Both the position numbers and the translations under genes were made by a program. A DNA stretch of 64,000 nt from the NCBI GenBank assembly GCA_000231825.2, contig JH720338.1, positions 481,574-545,573 of the forward strand. Reading direction: 5' to 3'. The notes under the pieces are model-generated. The model ran no database searches, was not told the DNA's origin, and saw only the letters and a program-made list of their open reading frames with translations. The number at the start of each line of letters is the position of its first letter. Position 1 is the stretch's first letter. Positions 1-13,141 of the stretch are shown here, piece by piece. The stretch is from Tetrahymena elliotti 4EA. Taxonomy: Eukaryota; Ciliophora; Oligohymenophorea; Hymenostomatida; Tetrahymenidae.

Positions 1-3000
1 ATTGAAAAAGTGTTATTTATTATCATTTAAAAAAAAGCTAAATATGCTTTAAATTAATGTATCATTTTTTGGATTTTTAATTTTTAGAAGTTGAAAAAAA
101 TGTTTATTTTTTTTATTTTTATGGTGATAGTAAAAATGATTTCTTGAAAACAATAGATTAAATTAAAGCAATAAATGTTTTAAAAAGAAGAAATACCTAA
201 TTTATCAAACCATCCAAGAAAATTAGAAATAAGGAAGTCCATTCTATGGCTTTAACAGAATAGAAGTATTTCACATATTTCAAGCTTTGTGCTGATCTCA
301 ATTTGTAATTTCTTACCATCTTTATTTTGCTCTACGTCTCCTTACTTAATCATTTACATCAAACTTATTAACCCTCCTACTAGTGGGTTGGAAGAGAAAA
401 CATTTTCATTGAACTGAAGGATTTCCTCTTCTATGATTTTTCTTTTTTTGTAAGTGATACCCATAAATTTTCCGACATATTTAAAAGTTTACTAAGTGTA
501 TTTAGTAGTTTTTTCAACCATTTCAGCTGCTGCTTCTCTCAACTAATTAATTTTTTATAAATAGATAAGTAATAGATAAAATAAAAATTTGTTTACTTTT
601 TTTTATAATCCTTTAATACTAGCTATAAGTTTATTTTCTTGAATTAGATTCATCTATTTTTCATATCTTTCTTCTCTTTTTTTACTCAAAGATATTGATA
701 TATTGTAGTTTTGATAATCATACTCAAATAATTTAACTAGGTTGCTTATTATAAATGTGTATTAGTCACTTTTTTATAAAATTGTAAGCACATTGAGTTT
801 GATCATAGTTACAAGCATTTTTACTATGTTAAATGTTAAAGCACTAGATAATCTATTTTCCATTTAATAATACTCAGCTATATTTTCAAGTGGAGCAGTG
901 TATTTACTCTAATTTAATATTCCCCTAATCCTACTACTATTTTAATTTTCTTAATTTTGGAAGTTAAGCTTAGACTGTATTTCTTCATATTTTGCTAATA
1001 TACATTTGATTTCATTCTCTAAATACTCAATAGAAAATGTTAACAACTTTGAAAAAGATTCTCTCTTAGACTCAAAGGTGTTATCATTATTTGCATTTTA
1101 AAAATTCATTAAATCAGTTGTTGAGTAAATAGATGGTAATTATTCCTAACCAATATGCTTAAAGTTAGAATAAACTCTGCACATTTAGGGAGTATTTCCT
1201 TAATTAAGTGGTTCCTAGTCTATATAAAGACTCAAAGCTAAATTACAAAATGCACTTCTAACTTATTCATGCAATTAATTGGATTAAATCTATTAAGTTA
1301 TAAACTCAAAAGGGAATATCTACATCATCTTGTTACTCCATAAATAATTACGACCCAAGCACAAATCTGAGAAAAACTCTATTTATTAAATTAAATATTG
1401 AAGTTTTGAATTTATTTCTACATCTTCATTTTGTCCAATTAAATTTTCATCTAAAGCAATACATCTTTTATCTGAGAATTTTACAATCATTTATTGTTCT
1501 TCATTCAACTTCATCTCAATTAATAACTACTATTCAAAACCTGGTATATTATCTAAGAATTTATACATAATTTCCTGATTAACCGAAACACCTTTGCCTT
1601 TGTAAGAGCATATTGTCCTAAAAAATTTTAAAATATTTGGATTTCTTTTGTCTTAGCTGTCTATTGCCAAATTAACAAAAAAAACTAAAATATTATCTAG
1701 TTTTAGAGTTTCTTCAATGCTCTGAGCATTTTCATTTTATATTATTGCTTAAGGACTCAATATATGTTCACTATTTCTTCCTATAGCCAAGCTAGCTTAA
1801 TTACTCATGACATCATTAAAAAATAGCTAATTTCTATTTAAGTTACCATAGACAACACCTTTCTAATTGTTATTATTTCTATATAAAATTAAAGTTAAAA
1901 AATTTGAAATTTTAATTAAAATATTTAATAAATTTTATTTTTAAGGATTACCTTCTTTTTCTTTCAGCTATTCTGATATCATCACATAAATCATTAATAA
2001 TTTTCTCGTTATTTCCTATAATTTAAATTACACTATCAACAGCTTCCTTTATATATTTAGCTTAGTATTTTATATCTTTAATTTTTTTATCAAACAAATA
2101 TCTCTCATTTTATTGATTTTATTTACAGATTGAAGTAAGTAGTTAATAAGCTACTTTAACGATTGAGAGTTTGAATTTTATAAAATTTATATGAAATTTT
2201 TTGTATCTATCTTAGGCACCTGAAATTGTATTATAAAAAGCATCTTATTCATGCTTTGGGATATTTTTTTTTTACTAAATTTTTTGTTGTTTTCTATTAA
2301 GTTGTTCCTCTAAAGTTTATAAGTTTATATTGTTATTTTATTTAATTAAACATGATTTTAGTTTATCAGCTATTTTAACTTTAATATCTGATATTCTTAT
2401 TTTTTTTAGGCTTTCTAATTCTTATTTAGATAGAAGCTCTTTTAGAAGATTTATGACAATATCTATATAATATTATTCATACAAAACTTTCTGTCTACTG
2501 TGATTTAATTTTCCATAATTTGAAGATTCGTGGTCTAAAGAAATTGTAATTATTTAATTTTTACAAAATTTATCTAAATCTTCTAAGCAGTTTTTTAAAA
2601 ATGATAAAACTCTTTACAGGTCAGCATATTCTAGAGGGTTTTATAAAATTTGAAATTCTTTTCCTTTAACTCTTTGTAATTTAGTCAGAGATGCTTTCAA
2701 AATAGGGAAGCAGCTAATAAGAAAATTTGCCTCTAGAACTTCTGTCATATTAGCAGGTATAACTTTAAATGCATCATCATCTAGAGGCTAATAGTATTTA
2801 ATCTTTAAATGCAAACTACCTTTAATAAACTCATTTTAATACTAAATAGTTTAAGCTTATGTATTTTCTTCTTGCCTCTATCTTAAGTGTATCCATCCCT
2901 TTAACAAATAATTAAATTTTAAAAAATGAAAAATTAGATTTAATTTTAAAGGCTACCTTTAAAAATATTGACTTAATAAAAAAGAAAGAATCTTTAGCAA

Positions 3001-5956
3001 CATAAATCATATCTTTTTATCTATCTACTGTATGTATTCGAGTAAATGTGAATAAAGATAAAACATCAGGATATTCAGAGACCTTAAAAGTTGCTTACTC
3101 TGAATTTGTTTTGCATAAATTTAAACTTAGGTATTTTCCAGAAGAGTAATTTCTATTAATAATATCAAATTTTTAATTCAAATTAAATCTTAAACATAAT
3201 TAATAATTTTATTTTAACAATATCTTGTAATCAATAGATATTTTTTTGGATTGAAATTTCTAAATTACATCCAAATAGCTAAAAAATTAAAGAAAAAACA
3301 TTCAGTTTATTTTTTGATAGATTTGAATAGTTAAAAATTTTAAAATTTAAATTTATTAATTAATATTCAATCATATGTTCTGTTAAAATTATATTAACGT
3401 ATTCAAGTATTTATTTTGATATTTGTTTTTTTTATTTAAATATGAGAAAAATTTTGATATTTGCTTTTTTTTATTTAAATATGAGAAAAAATATTTGAAA
3501 TTTTGAACAAATTACCTTAGAAAAAATCTATCTTCCCATGTTATGAGTCCACCTTTAGTAAAATTTTCATTCTCTATAATCCACATTCCATTAGTATCGC
3601 CTTCGTATTTAGAAGAAAAATCTCTTTTAGAAGTAGAGTCCACTGTGATATAAGTGTTGCTATTATTTTACGTATTTTCAGATTTTTTAGAAATGATATT
3701 AAAACCAGTTTCTACATGATTAAGCCAAATTACATTACCATATTGTAGAAAATTCTACATTTCATAGGTTTTGGCATATAAAACTATCCTCCATTTTGTT
3801 TTTTAATCTAGAGAGACATTAGCTTCTTAGCTAAAATAGTTTTTATCTGCATATGAAACAAAATCTTTTTCTTTCTATTAAATAGTTGAGTATGTTGGTT
3901 AAATCTCATTACCAAATTTGATCAGATTTTGATTTGTTATTTAGTTTTCCTTATTAGTTAGCTAAGTTCCTCTTCTATCATAGGATAATTTTTCTCCTGT
4001 ATTTTCTATAAAACTTCTTTAAATCCTACCCAAAACTCTATAATTTGTTTGTTAAGTTCCTTGAGGATAATCTTTATTGATGAGAGTATTTCTTTTGGAT
4101 TACTATAAATAAAATAAATTTAATGCAATATAAATAGATCAGAATTACTTATTTTGAAAGTTGGATTTACATAAACATGTTTGATATCAGTTATTGATCA
4201 TCATTTATGCTATTAATAGTTTAAGTTTATTCTGGATTTTAATCTGAACTTTATTCAAATGCTAAATTTTAAGATTTCTGTTAAGAAGTAATTTAGTAAA
4301 ATTCTTGATAGCTCTTGATTTCTCCATCATGATTTTTATCCTTTTTTAATTGTATTTTGATTTTCTATTATTTTTATATTAGAGAAAGTTACCTCATATA
4401 TTTCATTTTAGGATGGAACAACTAAAGTTTAGTTTTTTAAAAGCTGTTAACCAGTCTACTATTGTGAGTTAATTTTACTTTTTTGGTCAATAATTTAGTT
4501 AATTCCTGTTAAAGAATTTCCTGCTCCTAAAAGATTCACTTTATTTTTTTCATATTAAATTTCCTATTAGGATTTATTTTAGATTACTCCTTGCTTATTC
4601 TCATTCTGGTTATCTTATAATTTTTCTTTTAACTTTGAACTATGTAAATATGGCTATCTACCTAAGTAACTTGTTGCAGAAGTAATAAAGATGACATCCT
4701 TCAATAAAACTATACTATATTAAAATTTTACTATTTAAAACATATTTAATAAGTAAGGTTTTGAGTTACCCATCTGCTCTTGTTTAATGAGTAAAGCAAG
4801 GCTATATCTTAAATATAGTGCTTTTAGAAGAAAATTACTGTAATTCTAATCCAAAATTTTAATTCTCAATTTCTTATTTTATAAAATAAATTTTCATGTA
4901 AAAAATCTTTTTAATTTAAATTTATTAAATTTAACAGCTTTATTTATTGGAATTGATTTATGGTTTCAAATATAAACAATAATTATTAAATAATTTAAAT
5001 CCTTTGTTTTTTTTGATGCTTTTAAAACAAATTTAGTTTAAAGCATTTTAATTTATAAAAAGTGAAATACCTGATTAAATAAAGTTGCAAGTTAAAAAAG
5101 TATTCGAGGCAATATGTAATAGTTGAAGCTCTTACTCGTAGCTAACAGGAGTCCCTTTTAATTTATCAAAAACATCCATATTGTGTTTATATTCTTACAT
5201 AACATTTGACTCTAAGTCTTGCTGCTTTTGATATTCAGACTTTTCTTTTTTATTAAAGTAATATCTAGATTCAGTAGTTTATTTTCTAAAGATAGCATTG
5301 TATGTACCCTTTCTTGACTTTTCAAAATCTTTTGACTTTTCAAGTAATTCTCTTAAGTATTTTGATTTAAATGAAGGATAAACTTTGAATAAGCACCTAT
5401 CAAAAATTGATCCACTACCATCAAAAGATAAATCTTTAATATATGCTTTATTTTTTATAAATCCATCTGACATGATAAATTTCATAGGCTCTTCAAATGG
5501 GTTAAGCGATATAATAGAGCCGAAAAGTAATGGATCATTTTAATTTAAAGAAACATTCATTTCTTTCTTTCTATCATATCCTAAAAAATTAACCAAATCT
5601 GGTAGCTTAATCTATTAATATCCTTGTTTAGAATTTGTGGTATAGTCTAAATAATTTTATGAATTAATTTTAGTTATGAAAATATTTCCTTAATTCAGAG
5701 TATTATTCTGCTAATTCTATTATTAAAAATTATTTTGATCATCTTATGTTGCAGTTTTTGTATCACTATTTATATTAGCTGTAATTAATCTTTAAGATCT
5801 ATTTATTGCAGATTTATTTAATCCTTATAAAAATTGGCTTTATCTTGCAGCTGACACTATCATGTTTAATGGAAGCTTAGGTGCTATTTATTAGGAATCC
5901 CTATTTAAAAGATCCATATTACTTTGGTCGATCTATGCTTTTAATATTTAATACAT
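1..5956 (-). CDS. Inositol 1,4,5-trisphosphate receptor-like Ca2+ release channel, N-terminal part (3' end beyond window)
   Basis: Intracellular calcium-release channel of the IP3R/ryanodine receptor family, expected in ER or alveolar-sac membranes. The ATG at 5956 follows an in-frame TGA. Exons I could join by frame: 5956-5071, 4845-4770, 4714-4393, 4340-4149, 4102-3516, then an exon ending at 2957 and one starting at 2898; coding continues, with more introns, to the left edge. After about 145 Q/N-rich residues comes the IP3-binding suppressor/MIR region: LFGSIISL, FDRCLFKVYPSFK, GTPVSYEQELQLLHIASN, QPYLHSS, KTKWRIVLYAKTYE and SGKYLSLN line up in order with animal IP3R. DDDAFKVIP and RQKVLYEQYYIDIVINLL then mark entry into the RIH domain, and later parts (FFRTICSYKGKGVSVNQ) match the downstream RIH-associated region. 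The pore and C terminus are not in the window. The family call is firm; exact exon ends after 3516 are not all resolved. Confidence 0.85.
3415..3490. repeat. Two-copy direct repeat inside an intron
   Basis: Two nearly identical copies of about 38 bp (TTTGATATTTG, a T tract, ATTTAAATATGAGAAAAA) sit head to tail within the intron of the IP3R-like gene between 3516 and the next exon. One C/T change and T-tract length distinguish them. It looks like a local slippage duplication. Confidence 0.7.
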
Positions 5957-6575
5957 TTGATTACTTTGCTGTTTAGTAGAGTTCTAATTTCAATTAAAGA
6001 TTAAAAAGAAATGCAATACTTTAGTTTAAAAAAGGTGAGTACGATCTTTCTGGTTATTATCTCATACTTTTCTTAGGTGTAAAAAAGTTGACTAATAATA
6101 CAAATAACTTATTCCTACTTATTGAAAGTTGGAGCGCTCTACCCTTAACACTAAGAATCAAATAACTTACTAAACCTACAAAAATGTTTACAAATTGTTT
6201 GTAAATTTTTAATTTAATTATTCTTAAAAAATTAAAATCTGACTAAAAAAGCAAATTAAACAAAAATTCATAACATCAAATATCTCTTTATTCATATGTA
6301 TATATTAAATGTTTATAAAATAAAATTAAATGCATAATAAGAAGTGTATTTTGTAGAAATCTATTTTAAAATAAAATTTAGGTTTGAAAAATCTATTTTA
6401 AAATTGCTATTTAAATTTAAAAAGACAAATATTTTGCATAAGGCAAAAGCCAGCCATTCATTTAAATAAAAAGAATATATTTTGTTAATTAGTATTTGAT
6501 ACAGTTTATTATTTGTCAGTAAAATAAATTGAATAAAAATTCTTATTTTATATTATTATTATAATCCAAAAATAT
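5957..6575. other. AT-rich intergenic region upstream of the IP3R-like gene
   Basis: No coding or RNA gene recognised. It should carry the promoter of the minus-strand IP3R-like gene. The stretch near 6125-6150 has a short tRNA-like run that does not fold into a tRNA. Confidence 0.6.
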
Positions 6576-8160
6576 ATGAGAAGATTGCCTTCAAATCCAA
6601 AAAATTCTACAAGTTTAAAATAAAATACTTAGAAACCTTAAACTTCAACTCTAAAGGGATCTCTTAAATCATCAAGTATAATAAGTATTTCAAGTTAGAC
6701 AATTAAAGTCAATAATTTGCATATACTGTAAAGATCTCTAAATAATTTAGCTAAGTCAAAGATAATCCCTTAACTATTATAGTAAAATAATTTCAATTTT
6801 TATTAAGAATCATTCGTATTACTAAGAGTAATAGTTTAAGGATAAATTAGCTCAAGAAGCGATATATAAAATCTGAAATCTGATGAAATAGATTCTATTA
6901 CCATGATTAACATTGGGATTTGGTAAATCAATTCTTTAAAAGAGAATCATGTTTTGGCAATTTTTTTAAAAAGGAAACAAAAACTCACAGATGAACTCTT
7001 ATTCCATATTACCTCAAGTATTTAACAGATCCAAAGCTTGAAAAAAATACATTTAACTCTCACGTAATTTTTACTTTTAAGAAAATTTTATTACTCTCAA
7101 AAGTAGAATCTTCAAACAATTAAATTCCTATTTTTATCTTATTGCTTATTTACTAAAAAGTGTTTCTGATATTCTTCTATTCGAATTTGCAAATAAAATA
7201 TATAGGGATAATAAAATTTCTAACTAAGGTACAGAGTAAATTCTAGAGTGTATTAGCAAGATGTAAAATGTAGAATACTTCTCTCTATCCGTAACGTAAA
7301 ATCAATAATTACAATACGATCTATTTAAACTATTTTTTTAGAGGAAATCCTATTGATAACAATGCTTGCAGTCACTTTGAAAAATTCCTTCCCATGTTTT
7401 CTAGTTTGAAACATTTCACAATATTTCTAAGGTAGTTTAAAATAATATATTAATAACTTTCTAATTATTAGTTTTATATTATTGCTTTCAATTATTATTT
7501 ATTCCATATTATTTCTTAAAAAAGAAATTCTAAAATAATTGACTGTGATAAAATTTGTAAAGGACTAGTCAATTTAAATAAATTAGAATCATTGTCTGTG
7601 CACATTTAAGAAAATTTAGTGAGTGACATTAATTTTCAAGAATTTGTCAATCAGCTTAAACTCTTTCATCACTTAAAATTCCTTTTATTAAATATTTAGT
7701 AAAAAATTAAATTAAATCAACTATTAAGTTTGAATATTTAAAAATAATTAACTAACAGGTCTAACAAGCTAAAATAAATTGATCATTTTTTAATGAACTT
7801 ATAGAATTTAAATAGCTTATTAAATTTAGAAGCCAATTTTAGGTATTTAATATGATTGATTTAAACCATTATTCTTAATTTAATATTAAATTTAATAGTG
7901 GTAATCCTATTTAGATAGATAAAAAATAGCTTTATTCACTTAAAAAACTTTAAGCAGAGCTTTTATATTTAGAAACTTGCAAAATTATTTTGCATGAAGA
8001 CTAAGAGTTTGTTCTTCCTAAACCCTTAATACTACTAAAAAAGATTCAACTTATTTAAGTTATAGCATATTAAAAATATTTAACAAGCTACTAGTAATGG
8101 AGTCCATAAAAAATCTATTGGGATTTGTATATAGAATGAAATATCTTTTAAATATTTTAA
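6576..8160 (+). pseudogene. Leucine-rich-repeat-like coding remnant
   Basis: With TGA as the only stop, a 197-codon frame runs 6576-7169, ending in an LRR-like stretch (LLFHITSSIQQIQSLKKIHL). Further pieces follow in other frames: around 7260-7440 (NVEYFSLSV..., FSSLKHFTIFL), 7550-7855 (GLVNLNKLESLSVHIQ, LKLFHHLKFLLLNI) and 7870-8150 (LKKLQAELLYLETCKIIL). All show the spaced-leucine pattern of the large ciliate LRR family, but frame changes and TGA codons separate them. Either this is a decayed gene or introns I could not place join the parts. Composition is close to intergenic background, so the call is tentative. Confidence 0.35.
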
Positions 8161-9176
8161 TTCATTTTTATTTTTTATCTACTTAATTTTTGAAGCCTTG
8201 CTTATCAATCAATTTAAAATGTGTTTGTTTTTTTTAAAAATTTAATTATAACTTTATTTTCAATTAAATAATTTTGTATTAGAATTAAAATTAGATGAGG
8301 CTTTCTTTTAAATTTAAAAAGAAAAATAAATATCAACTTTAATATTTTATCTATTTTTTTCAAAAAATTAATAAAATTTTAATATCTTGATATGTAGATT
8401 TCAATAAAAGTTAAAATTAGTTTTATACTAAAACAAAATAAATGCACTAGAATAAGGGATAAAAAAATATTCAAAAGCATTTGTTTTTTTTATTTTACAA
8501 AATTTAACATAATGAAAGTAATAAGTGAAGGATATCAATAATATCTTTACTTTTTCTGATGTTTATAATAATTTATGAAATAAAAAAATTAAGTATCTAA
8601 TAGGAATTGGTTGAAATCAATCAATCAAAAAATGATAGATGATAAAAATTGGAATCAATAATAGATATCTTTAGATTACCCATTAAAAAAAGTTTGTGAA
8701 AATAAAATTGCGTATAAAGTCAAATAAAATAAAAATAAAAGGTAAAGCTAGTCAAGAAGGCAAGACAAGATGAAAGGATTGATTATGGATAGTGAAGAGA
8801 ATAAAAGAAAATATAAAAAGGAAAGAAGAAAAATCATCATGATATACCTTAAAATTATTTAATTGGTATTGATAAATAAAATTAAGAGTCTTAATTATTT
8901 GATAGTAATAATACTAATATCATTAATAAAATAGCTAAACAAACCAGCAGAAATAAAAAGCTAAGTAATCTTAAGCGAAACCAAGCAAATAAGTAAAAAC
9001 AGAAAGGTAAAAAATTACATTTTAGATAAGGCCAAAGCAAAAACATATAAAATAATTTTAAGCTCACTAATTAACTAACATTTGGATTTGAAATTAGATG
9101 AAAAATTAATATTAGCAAGTAGAAACCAATTAGAGTAAATTAGTTAATTTATTTATATTGATCAAAAAGGATAGCG
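8161..9176. other. AT-rich intergenic region upstream of V-ATPase E
   Basis: Contains only long A/T tracts and an open frame that overlaps the V-ATPase E start in another frame and has no coding character. Presumably holds the promoter and 5' UTR of the downstream gene. Confidence 0.55.
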
Positions 9177-9974
9177 ATGGACAAGGAAAGCGGTGTATCA
9201 ATCAACGAATTCGTCATTTAGGAAGCAAAAGAAAAGAGCTATGAAATTGAAGTTAAAGCTCTCAAGGAGTTCGAAGCTGAAATGAACAGTATCGTTGAAA
9301 AGGAAGTAGATTAAATTAAATCTACTATGGAAAAAAGATTTAGATAAGTTGAAATGGATCACAGAATCAAGAGATCAACTGCAATTAATAATTCCAGATT
9401 ACAAAAAATGGAAGTCAGAAACAAGGCTATGATGAAAGTATTTTCAGATGCTCAATACAAGGTCTATTAAAAGATCTGCTCAGATCAAGGATTTTACAAG
9501 AATTTCCTCAAAAATTTGATGGTTTAGGGTTTTATTAAGCTTTATGGAGAATCAAATATTATCATTCGTTGTCTTAAGAAAGATGAAGCCATTTGTAAGG
9601 AAGTTGTAGGCAGTGCAGCTAGTGAATACATTAATTTAATTAAAAAAGAAATGAATCACACTATTAAATTAAATGCTATTGTTGACAGTTCTCGTTTTTT
9701 GGAAGAACGTAATCTTAAAGACAACAGTAACGTATCTCTTAGTGATTATGACATTGGATTAGGTGCTAAAGAAGTTATTTCCAAAAATGAAGATGATAAA
9801 AAGTGCTTTGGTGGTATTTTACTTACCAATCAAGCTGGTGATATTATTGTCAAGAATACTCTTGATGTACGTTGTGATCTTGCCTTTTAAGATTCTCTTC
9901 CTGATATTCGTACTTACATGTTCCCTAACCCAGTTGTTAAAAAACATACTGTTCCAGTCCAAACACACCACTGA
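9177..9974 (+). CDS. V-type H+-ATPase subunit E
   Basis: Peripheral-stalk subunit of the vacuolar proton pump, which joins the V1 catalytic head to the V0 membrane sector. Single exon, 265 residues with seven-odd Gln codons written TAA/TAG. The N-terminal 120 residues form the long charged helix typical of the family (KALKEFEAEMNSIVEKEV, then RFRQVEMDHRIKRST). The C-terminal globular part carries the hallmark CFGGILLTNQAGDIIVKNTL followed by LPDIRTYMF. The family is usually about 225-235 residues, so this copy is slightly longer, mainly around residues 185-200. The start is the first ATG, which gives the expected amphipathic N terminus. Stands alone between AT-rich flanks. Call is secure. Confidence 0.95.
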
Positions 9975-12900
9975 AGTAAAATGATATAAAAAGATATATA
10001 ACCTTAAAATCCTTAAAGCAAGAAATTAAGCATCAGAAATAAAAAAACTAAATTACATTCTTCATACTGAAAGTAAGAAAGGATAGCAATCAAATTTTAG
10101 TATGTAATATCTCATTTAACAACTTTAGTAGCTTTATAGGTTAATATATATACTGTATTCTAAAATTACAATTTTTTAAGGTTTTTAATCATTTAATTAA
10201 AACATTTTTCTTTTTATTCGAGATTTCTTAATTCCATGGTGATATTTTTATTGTTCATGATATCATTTAATTTTTCAAAACAACATTTGAATTTAAAATT
10301 AAAAAATGTTTTAATTTTTGGATCCAAGTTTAAAATAAAAAGATAAGATTAATCAAGATTTTGTTAGTTTGAAATTATGTGTTTTATGATTTAAGTAACA
10401 AAGTGTTAAATTAAAATACTCAATATTTGAATACTTAATTTTTAAACTAAAATTCTTAGTGTTTAATTTAAAATTATTTCTAATTTAAATTGCAGGTGTA
10501 ATAATGTTATTATTTCATAAATTTAGTGTTACATTTGTATTCTGATATACACTAATTCTAACATTTTTTATTTGAAAAATAATATCTTTTTAATTGCAGA
10601 ATATTTAAAAAGACTGTTTATATTAATTTGTTTAAAAATTATTTTTTCATCACCTATTTTATTAATTTTAATAAAATAAAAATAATCTTTGACTAAAATG
10701 ATTTCTTACTATCAATCTATTTGAGTTAAACTAGCTCGTTGCAAATCTTTTTATTTTAAATCTAATTTTTTTAACTCTATCTTAATGAGATTAAGTTATT
10801 GGAAGATTTGATTTAATAATTGAAATATATTTACTAAACAACTTCTTTACTTTGAAATTTTATAGTCTAATTGAGAGTAATAATACTATAAGATAAAGCA
10901 TAGTTGCTATAAAAAATGCATTAATTAATTACTAATCCTGAAAAAGTCAACAATGAATTTTCTAAGGTGGAAATAAAATCATATCTCATTTAGAAAAATA
11001 ATGATTTTTTAAAGCTTTTTTCTCTAAATAACAAATTATTAATATTTTTATAATATACAACAATATATTAATCCTACTCCAAATATAAGAATTTAATGAT
11101 AGTGTAAATATTTTTCTAATTAAAAAAAAAAATAGATGTTCAAAAAAATATCAAGAATTAATGTTTAATAATTAATTTGCAAATCGAAAATAAGTATCAT
11201 TTTTCATTCTTCTTATTGACATAATTATTTTCAGAGCCAAATAAATCTTAAATATGAGAGTGAAAGTATTTAAATTAAAATTAATGATTAAAAAAACATA
11301 TCTCATAGACAAATTAAAAGAGTATCTAAAAGTATTGATTTACAGATTTAAATATTTTAAAAATTCTTTTATGAAAAGAAATCATTAATTTAGATATAAA
11401 TTAATTCTTCATAAAAAAGAGTTTATTTTTTTATTTTTTGGTTTTTAATTTAAAAAAAAAATAATTTATTTTATATTTGTTTATTTAATTACCTATTTTA
11501 TCTTGTTCAAGTAGTAAAAAATCAAAGTAAAATTTAAATATTTAACATACTATTCTATTCCAAAATTCAATTAAGAAAGAAAAATATTTTTTAATATTTA
11601 CTTTCAAAAAAAGAAAAAATGTATTTTTTGATAAGTTTTAAGTTTTTAATAAAAGATTTAAAATAATATAAGAAATATTACAAATTTTGATTATTTTTCC
11701 ACTTTCTCAAAAGTTTTAACCTTATCTCTTAATTTTATATAAAATCTTAAAATTATTAGTGTTTATAAAAGAATTTTTGATGTAAAAATAGGACATTTCT
11801 GTATTCATGAATTCCGAAAAGAAATGATGCAAAATGTTTTTTGTTTTATTGAATTTTGTGTTAGCCTCTGCAAGTCTTGCTTGATAACCTATGTCCTCAA
11901 ATATTTTTATTTTATTTAATGTTTTAAATTTTTGTCTTGAGTATTAATACTACTCAGATAATTGTAAAAAATTGTTTATTACGTAAGTGAAGTTAAAAAA
12001 ACAACACTTAGATTCAGTAATGATAGAATTTGTAAATTCTTTCTATCTTACAATGTTACAGTGATATTAAAAATAAATAGAATGTAATTTATAAATGATT
12101 TAAGAGTAAATTTATTCCAATTAATCTACCAACTTGACGTAACTATGCTAAATATTGGTTATAATTGTTAACACATTATTTTTATCAAAAAACTAATAAA
12201 TTTAGTAATTAAAATTTAGAACTTTATTCTTAATGATACATTTATTTTTAATTTTTTTTTAGATTAGGTTTCAACAATTTTTTTTTACTTTTAGCAATAT
12301 TTTTTGTTAAATACAAAACAATTTTCTACAAAGCACAAAGATTCAATGAAAAATTTATCTATAAACAAATATAACTATATTCTAAGCCGTATTAGCTAAT
12401 TTATGCAGATTTAACTGTTAAATTTTTAAATTAACTATTTTTTTTTGAGATAAAATTCATTGTTGTACAGTAGAGGATAAATTAAAAAGTACCAAATGCC
12501 CTGATTTTGTCTCTATATTCTCTTAATAAATTAAAATTCAAAACAAAGGTGTTTAAATGAGATAGACCATGGCAATTATTTTGATCTGAAAATTAAGAAA
12601 GAATAATTTGTAGTGATTTAGAATCTTCTAAATTATTTTAAAAAAAAATAAATTATTTTTTTAACTCTTGAAATAATAAAAAGGCTGATTATTCAAATAA
12701 AAGAAATTTTTTTTCTATCAAAAATAGAGGTTAAGCTCCAGAAAAGCAAGAGAGAAATCTTAACTTAATAGTATAACAAATCCTACGAATTATTCTATCC
12801 AAAATAATTTAGATAATACTCAAATTGTTAAGATATGTGGTATAAATGAAGTTTTTAAATGATAATTAAAGGAACCTAATAGAAAAATTAGATTTTGATT

Positions 12901-13141
12901 TTGTATAAAAGAATTTGTTAGCTAATTATTCATAGATTGTCTAATGAATATGATTTTTCATACACCTTATTTGATTTGTATGAAAATTAACTAATATTTC
13001 ATTCAAAAAGAATGGATTATCAAAAAAGAAAGCCGATTTTCTTTACTTAAGTTTGTTAATTAAAAAGCAGAATGAAGATATTAGATTTGAATCTAATTAT
13101 ATTTATAAGAAAATAATTGATAAGAAAAAATAATAAATAGA
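9975..13141. other. Long AT-rich intergenic region
   Basis: About 3.2 kb of long A and T runs. I see no RNA gene or repeat array. A short open frame near 12720-12940 (NRGQAPEKQERNLNLIVQQ...) has mildly protein-like composition but no family match and ends in TGA quickly; I do not call it. Confidence 0.5.

Noticed and set aside
6125..6170. tRNA-like fragment (GGTAGAGCGCTC on the minus strand)
   Set aside because: No acceptor, anticodon or T arm can be formed around it.
8772..9292. Open frame running into the V-ATPase E gene in a different phase
   Set aside because: Low-complexity composition and overlap with a certain gene in another frame; chance frame.
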